From Deltaproteobacteria bacterium (lineage in GTDB: Bacteria > Myxococcota_A > UBA9160 > SZUA-336): a stretch of 64,000 nt of DNA. This document shows positions 52,348-60,479 of the stretch, in pieces. A program made the position numbers and the translations under genes. The DNA lies in NCBI GenBank assembly GCA_029261925.1, contig JAJDAJ010000073.1, positions 33,000 to 96,999 of the forward strand, in the 5' to 3' direction. The number at the start of each line of letters is the position of its first letter. Position 1 is the first letter of the stretch. The notes under the pieces were generated by a model. It had not been told where the DNA came from. It ran no database searches and saw only the letters and a program-made list of their open reading frames with translations.

Positions 52348-52553
52348 CGACACGATGCTGGCAACCCGGGCAGCCATACGCAAATGCGTCAACGACCGTA
52401 CAGGCCGATGGACGACCCCTCCCCCCACCACCGCTGATTTCCGACTTCAAGTGTGCTGGGAGACCAAGGATCGCGTTCGCAAGTTCGACGCGCGTCTTCC
52501 ACCGCTGCTGATCGAGCAGCTGGACCTTGCCTGGCGCCAGCAGTGGGTCGGGC

Positions 52554-53162
52554 TCAAGCCGCAAAGTATTCCTTGATGCCGATCAAGGTGTTGTGCACTG
52601 CGACCGACGCGAGAATCAGGCCCATCACCCGACTCACGACGCTCGCTCCGCTCCTTCCGATCAGGCGTTGCACTGGACTTGCAAGAAGCATGAGGGCGAG
52701 CGCGACCGCCAGAACGATGAGCATCGTCGCTGCGGTCTGAACCTGCTCCCAGAGATTGAAACGGGCATTCTCCGTGAGCAGAACAGCGGCAAGCATCGCG
52801 CCCGGACCCGCAAGAGACGGAACTGCCAGAGGGAACACCGCCGTGTCGTGTGCATTCTCCGCCAGCGCGAGCTCCTGCTCTGGCTTGCTCTCGCCGAAGA
52901 TCATCGACAGGGCGAACAGGAACAGGACGACACCACCGGCCACCCGGAATGCCGGCAGCGGAATGTTCATCGCCCGGAGAACGATCTCTCCTGCGACGAC
53001 GAAGAGCAGCAGCACAACCGCTGAGACCAGCGTCGCGAGGAGCGCGATCCGCCGCTTCGTCGCCTCATCATGATGCTGAGTCACGGCGACGAAGACCGGC
53101 ACGGTGCCGATGGGATCGATCACGGCGAAAAACGAGATGAACGCGGCTGCGAAGTCGATCAT
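52554..53162 (-). CDS. MarC family integral membrane protein
   Basis: 202 residues with six membrane helices. Family pattern: FISFFAVIDPIGTVPVFVAVT, RRIALLATLVSAVVLLLF, PAFRVAGGVVLFLFALSMIFG, and FPLAVPSLAGPGAMLAAVLL. MarC-type proteins are inner-membrane proteins of uncertain transport function. The ATG at 53160-53162 fits the family start; the frame continues upstream without membrane-protein character. Confidence 0.9.
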   Translation of the reverse strand: MIDFAAAFISFFAVIDPIGTVPVFVAVTQHHDEATKRRIALLATLVSAVVLLLFVVAGEIVLRAMNIPLPAFRVAGGVVLFLFALSMIFGESKPEQELALAENAHDTAVFPLAVPSLAGPGAMLAAVLLTENARFNLWEQVQTAATMLIVLAVALALMLLASPVQRLIGRSGASVVSRVMGLILASVAVHNTLIGIKEYFAA

Positions 53163-53604
53163 GAGCTCTTGTCGGTGTTCTGAGCTTCCCGCCAGAACAG
53201 CTGGGGTCGAGATAGAAACGCTTCCGTTGCACCCGCCTCGGATGAGCGCGTCTCGTATGAAGCGTCCTGGGTCGGGGCTGCTCGGTTCATCGTCAGATCT
53301 CCGTCCTCGGACTCGGACTCGAGGAGATCGCGGCACTGCGCCACGATCCCACGAGAGGATGAGCTCGGCGACCGTAGTTCCCACTGGCCACGGGGGCGAG
53401 GCCATGATGCGGGTGCTGCGGCCGGAGGAGTAGCGCCCCCGATTCACCGTGCAATGCCCGTGTCCGTCACCGCCCCACCAGGAGCCGCCAGCGCCCCCCA
53501 TCTGCAGCCTGTCCCAGGCCCATTCCATCGCACGCTGAAATTCCAGCGTACCACCGTATCCGGGCCTGGTACGATCTCCGGGGAGGGTGAGCGGAGGGAT
53601 GGGG
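53163..53604. other. Intergenic region, no gene recognised
   Basis: 442 bases between the MarC gene and the secreted dockerin protein. Open frames on both strands lack family-like motifs or ribosome sites. A TACGAT hexamer at 53568-53573 may be the -10 of the following gene. Confidence 0.4.
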
Positions 53605-54162
53605 ATGCGTGGCGTTGTCTTGGTGGCCCTGGTGCTGTTCTCGACTCCGAGCGGGGCCGGCGAGCTACCGCGAGGGCTTGTGGGGTTCAGCAGCGCGACC
53701 GTTCAGGGTGATGCGGGCGTTTTCGGGATGACCGCGGCCTGCCAGGCGGACTTCCCGACATCGCGGATGTGTCTCACCACGGAGGTCATCGCCACCCAGG
53801 CTCTGCCGGCACTGTCCAGCAGCGACATGGGCTGGGTTCAGCCAGTGCTCCTAACCGGGAACACGGGTCCGGAGGGCGCCGGTACGGGCGGCGCACTGGT
53901 GGACGCCGCGTCAGGTCATGCCGTACCAGTAAGCGGGACACTCTCCTGCCAGTCCTGGATCAATGCGGCCTCCGGTATCGGGCTGGTTGTGCTGTCGAAC
54001 GGTGGGATCGGGACGGGAGCCTGCGATACTGCTCATCAGGTCGCCTGCTGCGCCGCCCAGCCGCAGCTCCTGGGCGACATCAACCAGGACGGGAACCTCG
54101 ACTTGGCGGACTTGGTCCTCACTCGACGGTTCCTGGCGGGTGAGACCACAGTGGTGCCGTGA
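53605..54162 (+). CDS. Small secreted protein with half-dockerin tail
   Basis: 185 residues. The signal peptide ends near TPSGAGE. Residues about 25-145 form a Cys-containing domain (GVFGMTAACQADFPTSRMC, GWVQPVLLTGN, LSCQSWINAASGIGLVVLSN, VACCAAQPQ) with no named family that I can assign. It ends LLGDINQDGNLDLADLVLTR, a single dockerin-like calcium loop and helix. The ATG at 53605 is spaced correctly from GGAGGG; the ATG at 53599 is too close. The last base of its stop starts the ATG of the next, broken gene. Confidence 0.72.
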   Translation: MRGVVLVALVLFSTPSGAGELPRGLVGFSSATVQGDAGVFGMTAACQADFPTSRMCLTTEVIATQALPALSSSDMGWVQPVLLTGNTGPEGAGTGGALVDAASGHAVPVSGTLSCQSWINAASGIGLVVLSNGGIGTGACDTAHQVACCAAQPQLLGDINQDGNLDLADLVLTRRFLAGETTVVP

Positions 54163-54530
54163 TGCGTGCCCTGGTCTCCCTGGTGGTCGGTCTGGGAGTC
54201 TGGCTCAGTCATGCGCAGCACCTGAGGAATCACTTTCGATAACGGTCAGACCCACATCGTCGATGGAACAACAGCTTTCCCTTCGGGAGCGTGTTTGCCC
54301 ACGACGCACCAAGTGACGTCGCCACTACCGTTCTTCTCGTTCCGGGTGGACAGATAGGTACACAGATCCCCGGTAGCTTGCTGGGCTTTGACAACTTGAT
54401 CATCGACGTCTCTGGTGGTGAAGGATCCCGCCTTCTGGCTGCAAACTCCTCGCAGCTCACGGTTTCGGATGGATCCTTCTCCCGCCTACTCGTGGAAGAT
54501 CTCCTCCTCGGTCACCATCGTCGCGGCAAC
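54162..54530 (+). pseudogene. Twice-frameshifted secreted beta-solenoid-like protein
   Basis: An ATG at 54162 overlapping the previous stop begins a signal peptide (MRALVSLVVGLGVWLSHAQ). At about 54228 the frame shifts by +1 into ITFDNGQTHIVDGTTAFPSG, and near 54285-54291 it shifts back into SVFAHDAPSDVATTVLLVPG, GGQIGTQIPGSLLGFDNLI and IIDVSGGEGSRLLAANSSQ, followed by LTVSDGSFSRLL. These repeats resemble secreted proteins with serial S-G-G/V-S-D-G-S strands. After about 54530 similarity fades, so the protein is truncated too. No gene is seen from 54531 to 54713. Confidence 0.65.
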
Positions 54531-54713
54531 TTCTCTCCCAACCAAACAGTCCGTTCAGGACCCGCCAGAGGGCATGAGCTGATGCCGCCGCACTCACCGC
54601 GCGGCGCGCCGGTCATCATCGAGGCGACGTGCAGAAGGGTCCGAAGGACCGACCCGGCAAACTCCCGGCGTGACCTGGCGCGCGCCATCCGAGGGCATGT
54701 CCCGGCGCTGTAG

Positions 54714-54960
54714 CGCAAGCACATTACCCCGCACTCGTTCCGGCACACCTTCGCCAGCTTGCATCTCGCCCGGGGGACGAATCTGCTGTGGGTGCAGCGC
54801 CAGGGCGGCTGGAAGAACCCGCATGTCCTGCTGACGACCTACGCCCACTTCCTGCCGACGGAAGTCGCGGGCTACGCGGACGCGATCACGACTCGATCGA
54901 CGGCCCCGGACGGCCCTATACGGCCCCTCGAGCATCCACCGCAGTCACCATCGAAGGTCG
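54714..54960 (+). pseudogene. Tyrosine recombinase (integrase) C-terminal remnant
   Basis: The frame starting right after a TAG at 54711 reads ITPHSFRHTFASLHLARG, then NLLWVQRQGGWKNPHVLLTT and TYAHFLPTEVAGYADAI. The H-x-x-R box and the catalytic Tyr are present; the usual L-G-H before the Tyr is replaced by G-G-W. Everything N-terminal is missing. It ends about 40 bases from the tRNA-Arg 3' end, the usual place of an integrase relative to its attachment site. It marks a past integration event. Confidence 0.7.
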
Positions 54961-54996
54961 CGCGCTCGAAGAGCGTCGCCAGAACGCCGGCTTGCC

Positions 54997-55072
54997 TGGC
55001 ACGCCCGGCAGGACTCGAACCTGCGACCTGCGGATTAGAAGTCCGCTGCTCTATCCAGCTGAGCTACGGGCG
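54997..55072 (-). tRNA. tRNA-Arg (anticodon UCU)
   Basis: 76 bases on the minus strand with encoded CCA (54997-54999). Acceptor 5' GCGCCCG pairs with CGGGCGT. The D-arm has AGCTCAGCTGGATAGAGC, the anticodon arm GCGGA-CTTCTAA-TCCGC with anticodon TCT at loop positions 34-36, and the T-arm GCAGGTTCGAGTCCTGC. The only RNA gene found in the window. Confidence 0.95.
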
Positions 55073-55133
55073 CGCGGGGAACAACCTCTCGGCATCCCTC
55101 GGCAATCTAGCCCCTTGAGGTGCCGGGCGCTGG

Positions 55134-57713
55134 TCAGGGGGCCGCGGGCGCCGCATCGACCTCGATCGCGAGCTCGCGCTCCGGTGCGGCCTCGGGATCG
55201 CGGTCGCGCCCGGCTCGGATGGCCAGCTCGGTCTCGAGGGTGCGCAGACGCATCCTCTCGCGCAGTGCAGCGGCGGCGGCCTCGTGCGCGTCGGTGGGCT
55301 GGCCGGGCGTGCCGAAGTGGACCCAGCGGCGATCGACGAGCTCCTGCCCGGACTCGAGGCGGGCCACGACCTCGATCTGGTTGAGGCCCGGCGCGAGCGC
55401 CACGTAGGCGTCGAAGGAGCCATCGGCGAAGACCCGCGTCGCGCGGCCCGGGATGCCCGTCGTCGCGTTGCGGATTTCGACAGCGTCGAGACCGGACAGG
55501 CGCACGCGTGCCAGGTGCTCGACGATCTCGCCGGGATGCTCCAGCTCGATGAGCTGCCCGCCCGAGTGCTCGGCGATGCCCTGGTAGGTCCTGGGATCAC
55601 CGACCGCCTCCTTGCCGAGCGCGAAGGCAAACACGCGGATCCCGAACTTGCCGAGGAACTCGGCCATGCGCAGTGCGTCGCGGCGCCCGCGCAGGAGGTC
55701 AGGCACCGTGGGAGTACCGTCCGACAGCAGGATGACAGAGCGGCGTCGCAGCTCACCGGTGGGCGGGGCGGACAGGAAGGCGTCCGCCGCACCCCAGAGC
55801 GCCACCGCCAGGCTGGTACCCATGGGATCGAAGTACAGCTCGTACGCATCCAGGGCCTCCAGCGTCGCTGACGGCGGCCCCAGGGGCGCACGCAGCTTCG
55901 CGTGCGTCGCGAACGTCAGCAGGGAGACCCGCGTCTCGTCCGGGTTGAGCCGGCTCACCAGCTCCCGCGCCGCCAGCAGCTCGGCGCCCAGGATCGAGTC
56001 CCGGGCGTCCTTGCCGCTCACGTTCGGAGAGCGCCGGCCCACGATCCTCCCGTCACCGTCGAGGTCGGTGCCGCTCGCGATCAGCGTGCTGTTGGATTCG
56101 TCCAGCACGATCACCAGATCGTGGGCGAGCAGCTCGCCGAGGCCCGCGCGGCCCTTGACCTCCACCACGTTCAGCAGGCCCTCCAGCTCCGTGTGGTCGA
56201 TGGGCTCGCTCACCTCGAGCTGCGGCTCGAGCAGCACGGCGGAAGAGGAGGCCGCGTCGAAGCCGGCGCGCCGTAGCAGCGCCTCGACAGCGGTCGTGTC
56301 GAGATCGACACCGTGGCCAGGAGGAGGAGCGCGGGCCAGCAGCTCCCGCGCCTCGTCCACGCGGCCCTGCTTCAGGTAGAGGTCGGACAGGGCCAGGGCG
56401 AGCTGCGAGTCGCGCGGTCTCAGCGCGCGGGCAGACTCGAGCGCACGCACGCCCTCGTCCAGATCGCCCTCCGCATCCCGGTAGCTGCTGCCCAGACCGA
56501 TCAGCGCGGCCACGTCGTCCGGATTCGCGGCGAGCATCCGCCGGAAGCCCGACCTCGCGATCTGCAGCTGTGCGGCCGCGCCGCCTCCCGGCGTGCGGCC
56601 CAGGCGCAGCGCCGCCTGCGCCATCCAGAGCTCGGTGCGCTCGTCGCGCGGGCCCGCAGCGGCCCGCTCCAGCAGCGCCTCGACGTCGGAACCACCCCGT
56701 GCCGCGCGCGCCATCGCCAGGGCGGACAGCGCGGCCGGATCTGAGGGCGCCAGCTGCACGGCATCGCTCAGGAGCGAGTCCGCGAGCGCGTCCTCGCCTC
56801 GCGCCAGCGCCAGCTCGCCGAGCAGGTAGAGCTTCTCGACCTCGGGAAGCGAGTGGGTCTCGATCCGCTCCGGAAAGGAGACGGGGTCCAGCTCGCGGTA
56901 CGGGATCCGGCCCTCGCCGACGTAGGTCAGGTAGTCGCGCTCGACCTCCCGGATCGTCTCGCCGAAGGCCTCCGCGAACACCAGCTCGGGATCCCCGCCC
57001 CCGCTCACCGCCTCGAGGTAACGCAGCATCGCGGGATACCGATCGGGCCCGCCGAGCAGATGGCCGAAGTGGAGGAAGTGGGTGAGCGCCCAGGCCTGGG
57101 CGTAGAAGGTGGCGAGCGTCCCGGCTTTCCACGTGAGGATCTCGCGGGCGGTCAGCATGCGCCGCAGGCTCAGCGGCTGCCCGAGGGTCAGCCACTGCAC
57201 CCGCCCGGGAGGAACGCGGCCGAGCGCGAGGCGACCATCGATCACCTCCAAAGTACTGAGCACCTCGCAGAGGCCCTCGTCGTACCACGGCGGATAGCTG
57301 TGCGAGCCGAGCGCGTGCAGGATGTAGTGCACGAACTCGTGCCGCACGATCGGCAGCGCCTTCTCGCCCGAGCTCGCGTCGATCGCCAGGTAGTTGCGCC
57401 ACGGAGCGGGAAGGAAGAAGCCCGGAACCTCGGCGCGCGGACGGAAGCGCGCGTACGTGGCCTCGTCGCCGAACACGTAGACCAGCGCGGGGTGGCGGGA
57501 GCGCCGGTCGCCCAGCGACATGACCTCGAAGGACGCCGCGCGGAACTCCTCGAGCCCCAGGGCCAGCCGGCGTGTCACCGCCGGCGTTGCGCTGCTGATC
57601 AGCTCGTGATGGGCAGTGCGAACGCTGACCCAGCCCTGCTCGCGGATCGGCGCGGCACAGGACAGCGCCGCCGCGGCGGCGAGCAGCAAGACGGCGGCGC
57701 GAGCGGGCCCCAC
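55134..57713 (-). CDS. Lipoprotein combining gluzincin-like peptidase, TPR repeats and VWA domain
   Basis: 859 residues. The signal sequence ends in a lipobox ALSC (Cys19). Residues about 30-275 form a zinc-peptidase-like domain with HEFVH (125-129) and a downstream W-Y-D-E-G (Glu146), the gluzincin ligand set. Residues about 285-470 are TPR-like helices (GELALARGEDALADSLL, LALSDLYLKQGRVDEARELL). Residues about 520-730 form a VWA domain with the MIDAS motif DESNS and SVILLSDGTPTVPDLL. A C-terminal Ala/Glu-rich coil ends it. Probably a periplasmic or outer-membrane surface protein. The GTG start is supported by TAGGAT six bases upstream. Confidence 0.85.
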   Translation of the reverse strand: MGPARAAVLLLAAAAALSCAAPIREQGWVSVRTAHHELISSATPAVTRRLALGLEEFRAASFEVMSLGDRRSRHPALVYVFGDEATYARFRPRAEVPGFFLPAPWRNYLAIDASSGEKALPIVRHEFVHYILHALGSHSYPPWYDEGLCEVLSTLEVIDGRLALGRVPPGRVQWLTLGQPLSLRRMLTAREILTWKAGTLATFYAQAWALTHFLHFGHLLGGPDRYPAMLRYLEAVSGGGDPELVFAEAFGETIREVERDYLTYVGEGRIPYRELDPVSFPERIETHSLPEVEKLYLLGELALARGEDALADSLLSDAVQLAPSDPAALSALAMARAARGGSDVEALLERAAAGPRDERTELWMAQAALRLGRTPGGGAAAQLQIARSGFRRMLAANPDDVAALIGLGSSYRDAEGDLDEGVRALESARALRPRDSQLALALSDLYLKQGRVDEARELLARAPPPGHGVDLDTTAVEALLRRAGFDAASSSAVLLEPQLEVSEPIDHTELEGLLNVVEVKGRAGLGELLAHDLVIVLDESNSTLIASGTDLDGDGRIVGRRSPNVSGKDARDSILGAELLAARELVSRLNPDETRVSLLTFATHAKLRAPLGPPSATLEALDAYELYFDPMGTSLAVALWGAADAFLSAPPTGELRRRSVILLSDGTPTVPDLLRGRRDALRMAEFLGKFGIRVFAFALGKEAVGDPRTYQGIAEHSGGQLIELEHPGEIVEHLARVRLSGLDAVEIRNATTGIPGRATRVFADGSFDAYVALAPGLNQIEVVARLESGQELVDRRWVHFGTPGQPTDAHEAAAAALRERMRLRTLETELAIRAGRDRDPEAAPERELAIEVDAAPAAP

Positions 57714-57719
57714 GGATCC

Positions 57720-57725
57720 ATCCTA
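57720..57725 (-). promoter_or_regulatory. -10-like TAGGAT six bases before GTG (predicted leaderless start)
   Basis: On the minus strand TAGGAT, then GGATCC, then the GTG at 57711-57713 of the 859-residue lipoprotein. Same hexamer and spacing as at 3436-3441. Confidence 0.45.
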
Positions 57726-57956
57726 CCGCGGCGGACGCCCCCGGATCGATCTCGCTGCGGCCTGTCAGCGAGTCGTGTACGAAGCGGGGACTTCCGCCTT
57801 GTAGGCCGCTTGGCAGCTCCGGACATGGATCAGGCCGATGGCCGGAGCGTCTTCCAGGGTCGCTGCGCGGGTCGTCATGGTTCGGTCGCTCTACTACGCC
57901 ACCTGCCGAAGCCATAGGTCAAGCCTGGGGGCGGGCAGTGTTGGCGAGAGCCAAAG

Positions 57957-58075
57957 CTAACTGATGAGGGAATATGCCCCAGTCTGAGTCGAGAGCTCGA
58001 TCGCATAGCCATCGGGATCGCGGACGTAGGCGAAGTGCGTCAGCTCGACAAGCCCGGATCCGGGTCTGCTGCTCT
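57957..58075 (-). pseudogene. VOC/glyoxalase-family C-terminal fragment
   Basis: The frame ends LVELTHFAYVRDPDGYAIEL plus a short tail. F-x-Y-x-R-D-P-D-G-x-x-I-E-L is the last strand of vicinal-oxygen-chelate proteins, with the metal-binding Glu. Nothing VOC-like precedes it, so it is a fragment. It lies opposite a PEP-CTERM fragment. The 243 bases before it (57714-57956) hold nothing recognisable. Confidence 0.5.
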
Positions 58076-58111
58076 CGGGAGGGCGCGCATCCCCCACATG
58101 GTCAGCGGTCG

Positions 58112-58246
58112 ATCTCCGGGATTTCGGGCCAGGTAACGTCCCTCCGCGTCGTCCCCGAGCCCACCCCACTCGCACTCCTCTCGCTGGCTCTCGCTGTGCT
58201 GCTCGCGGCTCATGCTCGTGCAGTGAGGGCTGGGGCTGGGACTTGA
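58112..58246 (+). pseudogene. PEP-CTERM tail fragment
   Basis: The frame reads SGQVTSLRVVPEPTPLALLS, continuing LALAVLLAAHARAVR: a complete V-P-E-P, membrane helix and basic end. No signal peptide or body of a protein is found upstream. It is the stranded sorting tail of a deleted exported protein. Confidence 0.5.
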
Positions 58247-58282
58247 GAGGTGGCCCTCGCCCTCTTCGGGGCGCCGTCCAGC

Positions 58283-58780
58283 TCAGCCGCGACCAGCTAC
58301 GCGAAAGAGCTCATGGACGACGTCCTGGGGTGCCCGCTGGCCGATGGGCTTGGACGGCATGTCTGCGAGTTCGACCGCGGCCTCGATGAGCCTGCCGGGC
58401 CCGGCGGGGTGCTGAAGCCGCGCGGCTGCGTTGAAGGCGAAGTCGTTCAGCGCGCCGAGAACCGAGCGGCTTCGCGTGCGGGCGAACGCGACATCTCCCA
58501 GCGATGCAATCTCGGCTTCCACGAGGCCCGAGGCGATGCCGATGCCGTGGAGGACGGGCGCGAGGTAAGCCGAGAACCGGCCGGGGAACTCGGCCTTGCG
58601 AGCGGGAAGGAGCACGGGAAGCAAGGTCCGCTCGCTGAGGCAAAGCACCAGGCGCGTGTGGCCGATGTTCAGGAGGTTGGCGTACCAGTCTCCGAGAGTT
58701 CCCGTTGAGGCTGGGCTGTCCTCTGCCAGCTCGAGGGCGAAGCGCTTGGCCAGACGTTGGGTACAGCGGAAGACGACCAT
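58283..58780 (-). CDS. DUF6933 domain protein
   Basis: 165 residues. Motifs VVFRCTQRLAKRF, LGDWYANLLNIGHTRLVLCL, SERTLLPVLLPARKAEFPGR and SRSVLGALNDFAFNA match the small DUF6933 family of unknown function, often found near addiction or accessory genes. It spans the full family length. The ATG lacks a strong Shine-Dalgarno. It lies 63 bases downstream of the next hypothetical gene on the same strand. Confidence 0.72.
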   Translation of the reverse strand: MVVFRCTQRLAKRFALELAEDSPASTGTLGDWYANLLNIGHTRLVLCLSERTLLPVLLPARKAEFPGRFSAYLAPVLHGIGIASGLVEAEIASLGDVAFARTRSRSVLGALNDFAFNAAARLQHPAGPGRLIEAAVELADMPSKPIGQRAPQDVVHELFRVAGRG

Positions 58781-58843
58781 CGGCTCAGACGCGCTCTGCG
58801 GCGGCAGCCCGGCCCGCCCGCCGATCAGCTGTCGCGTGCATGC

Positions 58844-59344
58844 CTACCCGAGGTCAAAGGAACTGCCCGGAGGGAGTTCGCGCGGCTTCATCCGGACTTC
58901 CGGCTCCGAGCTGTCGCCATGGATTGCTGTCGCGATGATGCGCCTGGTCACGTCGCCGAGGTAAGAATGGAGCGTCTTGTGAAGCTCCTGGAACTCCGGC
59001 CAGATCTCCGCATTGACAAGTTCCTTCTGCGCACGAGCCATCACGGTATTGCGCCGTTGCCCCGAGTAGCGATATGGATGAACCCCGTTGCGCCGGAGCA
59101 ACGCAATGAAGAGGGCCTTTGCCCACTCATCCGGAAGCGTGAACTTGAACTCGATCAGTTCGCTGTCACGCACTGCATCGAGTCGCTGCTGGACACGGCT
59201 GGCGGCCTCCTTCGCGGCCACTCGCTCGCCGTCTGACGCGGCCCGGGAAAACAGAACTTCGATCTTTCGAAGCTTCTCGATAAGGCGTTGCTCGTCGGTC
59301 ACCAGTCCCTCGTATAGGCCAATGCGGCTCGCGATACCGAGCAC
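58844..59344 (-). CDS. Hypothetical protein
   Basis: 166 residues from a GTG. The N-terminal half is helical and charged (LIEKLRKIEVLFSRAASDGE, RVQQRLDAVRDSEL); the middle has FKFTLPDEWAKALFIALLRR and VHPYRYSGQRRNTVMARAQK; the end EFQELHKTLHSYLGDVTRRI looks helical. I do not assign a function. No Shine-Dalgarno is evident. It may be cotranscribed with the DUF6933 gene. Confidence 0.6.
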   Translation of the reverse strand: MLGIASRIGLYEGLVTDEQRLIEKLRKIEVLFSRAASDGERVAAKEAASRVQQRLDAVRDSELIEFKFTLPDEWAKALFIALLRRNGVHPYRYSGQRRNTVMARAQKELVNAEIWPEFQELHKTLHSYLGDVTRRIIATAIHGDSSEPEVRMKPRELPPGSSFDLG

Positions 59345-59398
59345 CTACACCGCTCTTGTTGCGCTCACTCCTACCCTGCCACCGGCCAAGGCCCGGAA

Positions 59399-60223
59399 TC
59401 AAGGCCGGGGCGACTTCCCCGGCTCCCACCCCACGGCAGGTGCTGCTCCCTGGGCGGGGGGCCGTCGGAACAGCAACACGAACCGATCCGTTCTGCCGCG
59501 AATCCGTGGAGAGAACGCGCTTCCGGTCCGTGGGTCTTCTTCGTTCCGGAGCAGGCTGCTGGTCGCCTCGAGAACGAACCCGGCTTCTCGTAGCTCGCGA
59601 GTCACCACCTGCTCCCCGATACGGTGCAGGCTCTTCGTATCGGAATGACCGTCAGGTGCCAGGGCCGAGTGGTCGATGATCAGGAGGCAGCCTCCCGGCT
59701 TCAGCGCCTGGAATATCCGCTCATTCATCTGCTGTCGGTCAACCTGCATCCAGACGGTGTCGTGATAGAACAGCACCATGATTGCCGCATCCAGCGGCCG
59801 AGCAAACGTGACCTGATCGAGCTCGGTGTCGACGCGAAGCACGTTGAGAAGTTGGCCGCGCTTCAGTCGCTCCTCGAGTCTCGGCCCGTAGCGGCTGCCG
59901 GAGATGCTGTTGTTCTGCGCGTAGACGGAGCCTCCGGGGCCCACCGTTCTCGCCAGGATCTCCGTGTACCAGCCGTCACCGGCCATCAGGTCAGCGACGA
60001 CCATCCCGGGCTCGATGCCTGCGAACTCGAGTACCTGGCCCGGATGCCGGCTCGGATCCCGGTCTCGATCTGCCGCGGGACGATCAGGGTGGCGGACGGC
60101 GGCTTCGACTGCCGAACCGTGGGAGCTGGTGCTGCCCGCAGAGAGCCAGAGCGCAGCCAGCATCAGGGCGAGGGCTGCCCCCCACCCGCGCAGGTGCTGC
60201 CTCGGCGTGAGCAGAGTCCACAC
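59399..60223 (-). CDS. Exported class I SAM-dependent methyltransferase-like protein
   Basis: 274 residues. A hydrophobic N-terminus (GAALALMLAALWLSAGS) acts as a signal or anchor, then RHPGQVLEFAGIEPG and the SAM-binding VVADLMAGDGWYTEILARTV (motif I). DAAIMVLFYHDTVWM and LKPGGCLLIIDHSA follow as later motifs. Similar proteins with export signals are known but their substrates are not. The GTG start is preceded by TATGCT at six bases, the leaderless pattern. It is divergent from the permease gene. Confidence 0.82.
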   Translation of the reverse strand: MWTLLTPRQHLRGWGAALALMLAALWLSAGSTSSHGSAVEAAVRHPDRPAADRDRDPSRHPGQVLEFAGIEPGMVVADLMAGDGWYTEILARTVGPGGSVYAQNNSISGSRYGPRLEERLKRGQLLNVLRVDTELDQVTFARPLDAAIMVLFYHDTVWMQVDRQQMNERIFQALKPGGCLLIIDHSALAPDGHSDTKSLHRIGEQVVTRELREAGFVLEATSSLLRNEEDPRTGSAFSPRIRGRTDRFVLLFRRPPAQGAAPAVGWEPGKSPRP

Positions 60224-60229
60224 CGGCGG

Positions 60230-60235
60230 AGCATA
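60230..60235 (-). promoter_or_regulatory. -10-like TATGCT six bases before GTG (predicted leaderless start)
   Basis: On the minus strand TATGCT, then CCGCCG, then the GTG at 60221-60223. It supports the upstream GTG as the true start of the methyltransferase-like gene. Confidence 0.45.
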
Positions 60236-60479
60236 CTACTGCCCGTTCGTGCGGGTCATCGAGCGCCCGCCCCCGGAACCCCTGCCCCCGCCTCTTCTTC
60301 AGGGCGATCACCGCCGCGCGCCGGACGGTTCGCGCCCTGGTTGCATGCCGCCTGCGTCGTGCCGGACGGCTGGCCATGTTCCTGTGGGTGACAATCCCCC
60401 TGCCCTTTTGAGAAGATTTGCGACTGGTGCTCTTCTCTCCCGAGCCCGGGAGGGCGCGCGCTCGAGGCGGACGAATCTG

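Noticed and set aside
53104..53433. Small open frames between MarC and the dockerin protein
   Set aside because: No ribosome site, no recognisable motif, and composition like random high-G+C sequence.
54994..55002. GCCTGGCAC near 54995 as another copy of the 13-bp palindrome
   Set aside because: It is the acceptor end of the tRNA-Arg gene and matches only part of the repeat.
54960..55118. Protein frame running from the integrase remnant through the tRNA
   Set aside because: The sequence is the translated tRNA gene (the common PAGLEPATCGLEVRCS artefact), not a protein.
60224..60479. Plus-strand open frame upstream of the permease as a longer permease start
   Set aside because: The extension is Arg/Pro-rich with no signal peptide, overlaps the divergent methyltransferase gene's promoter, and family members start near the first membrane helix.
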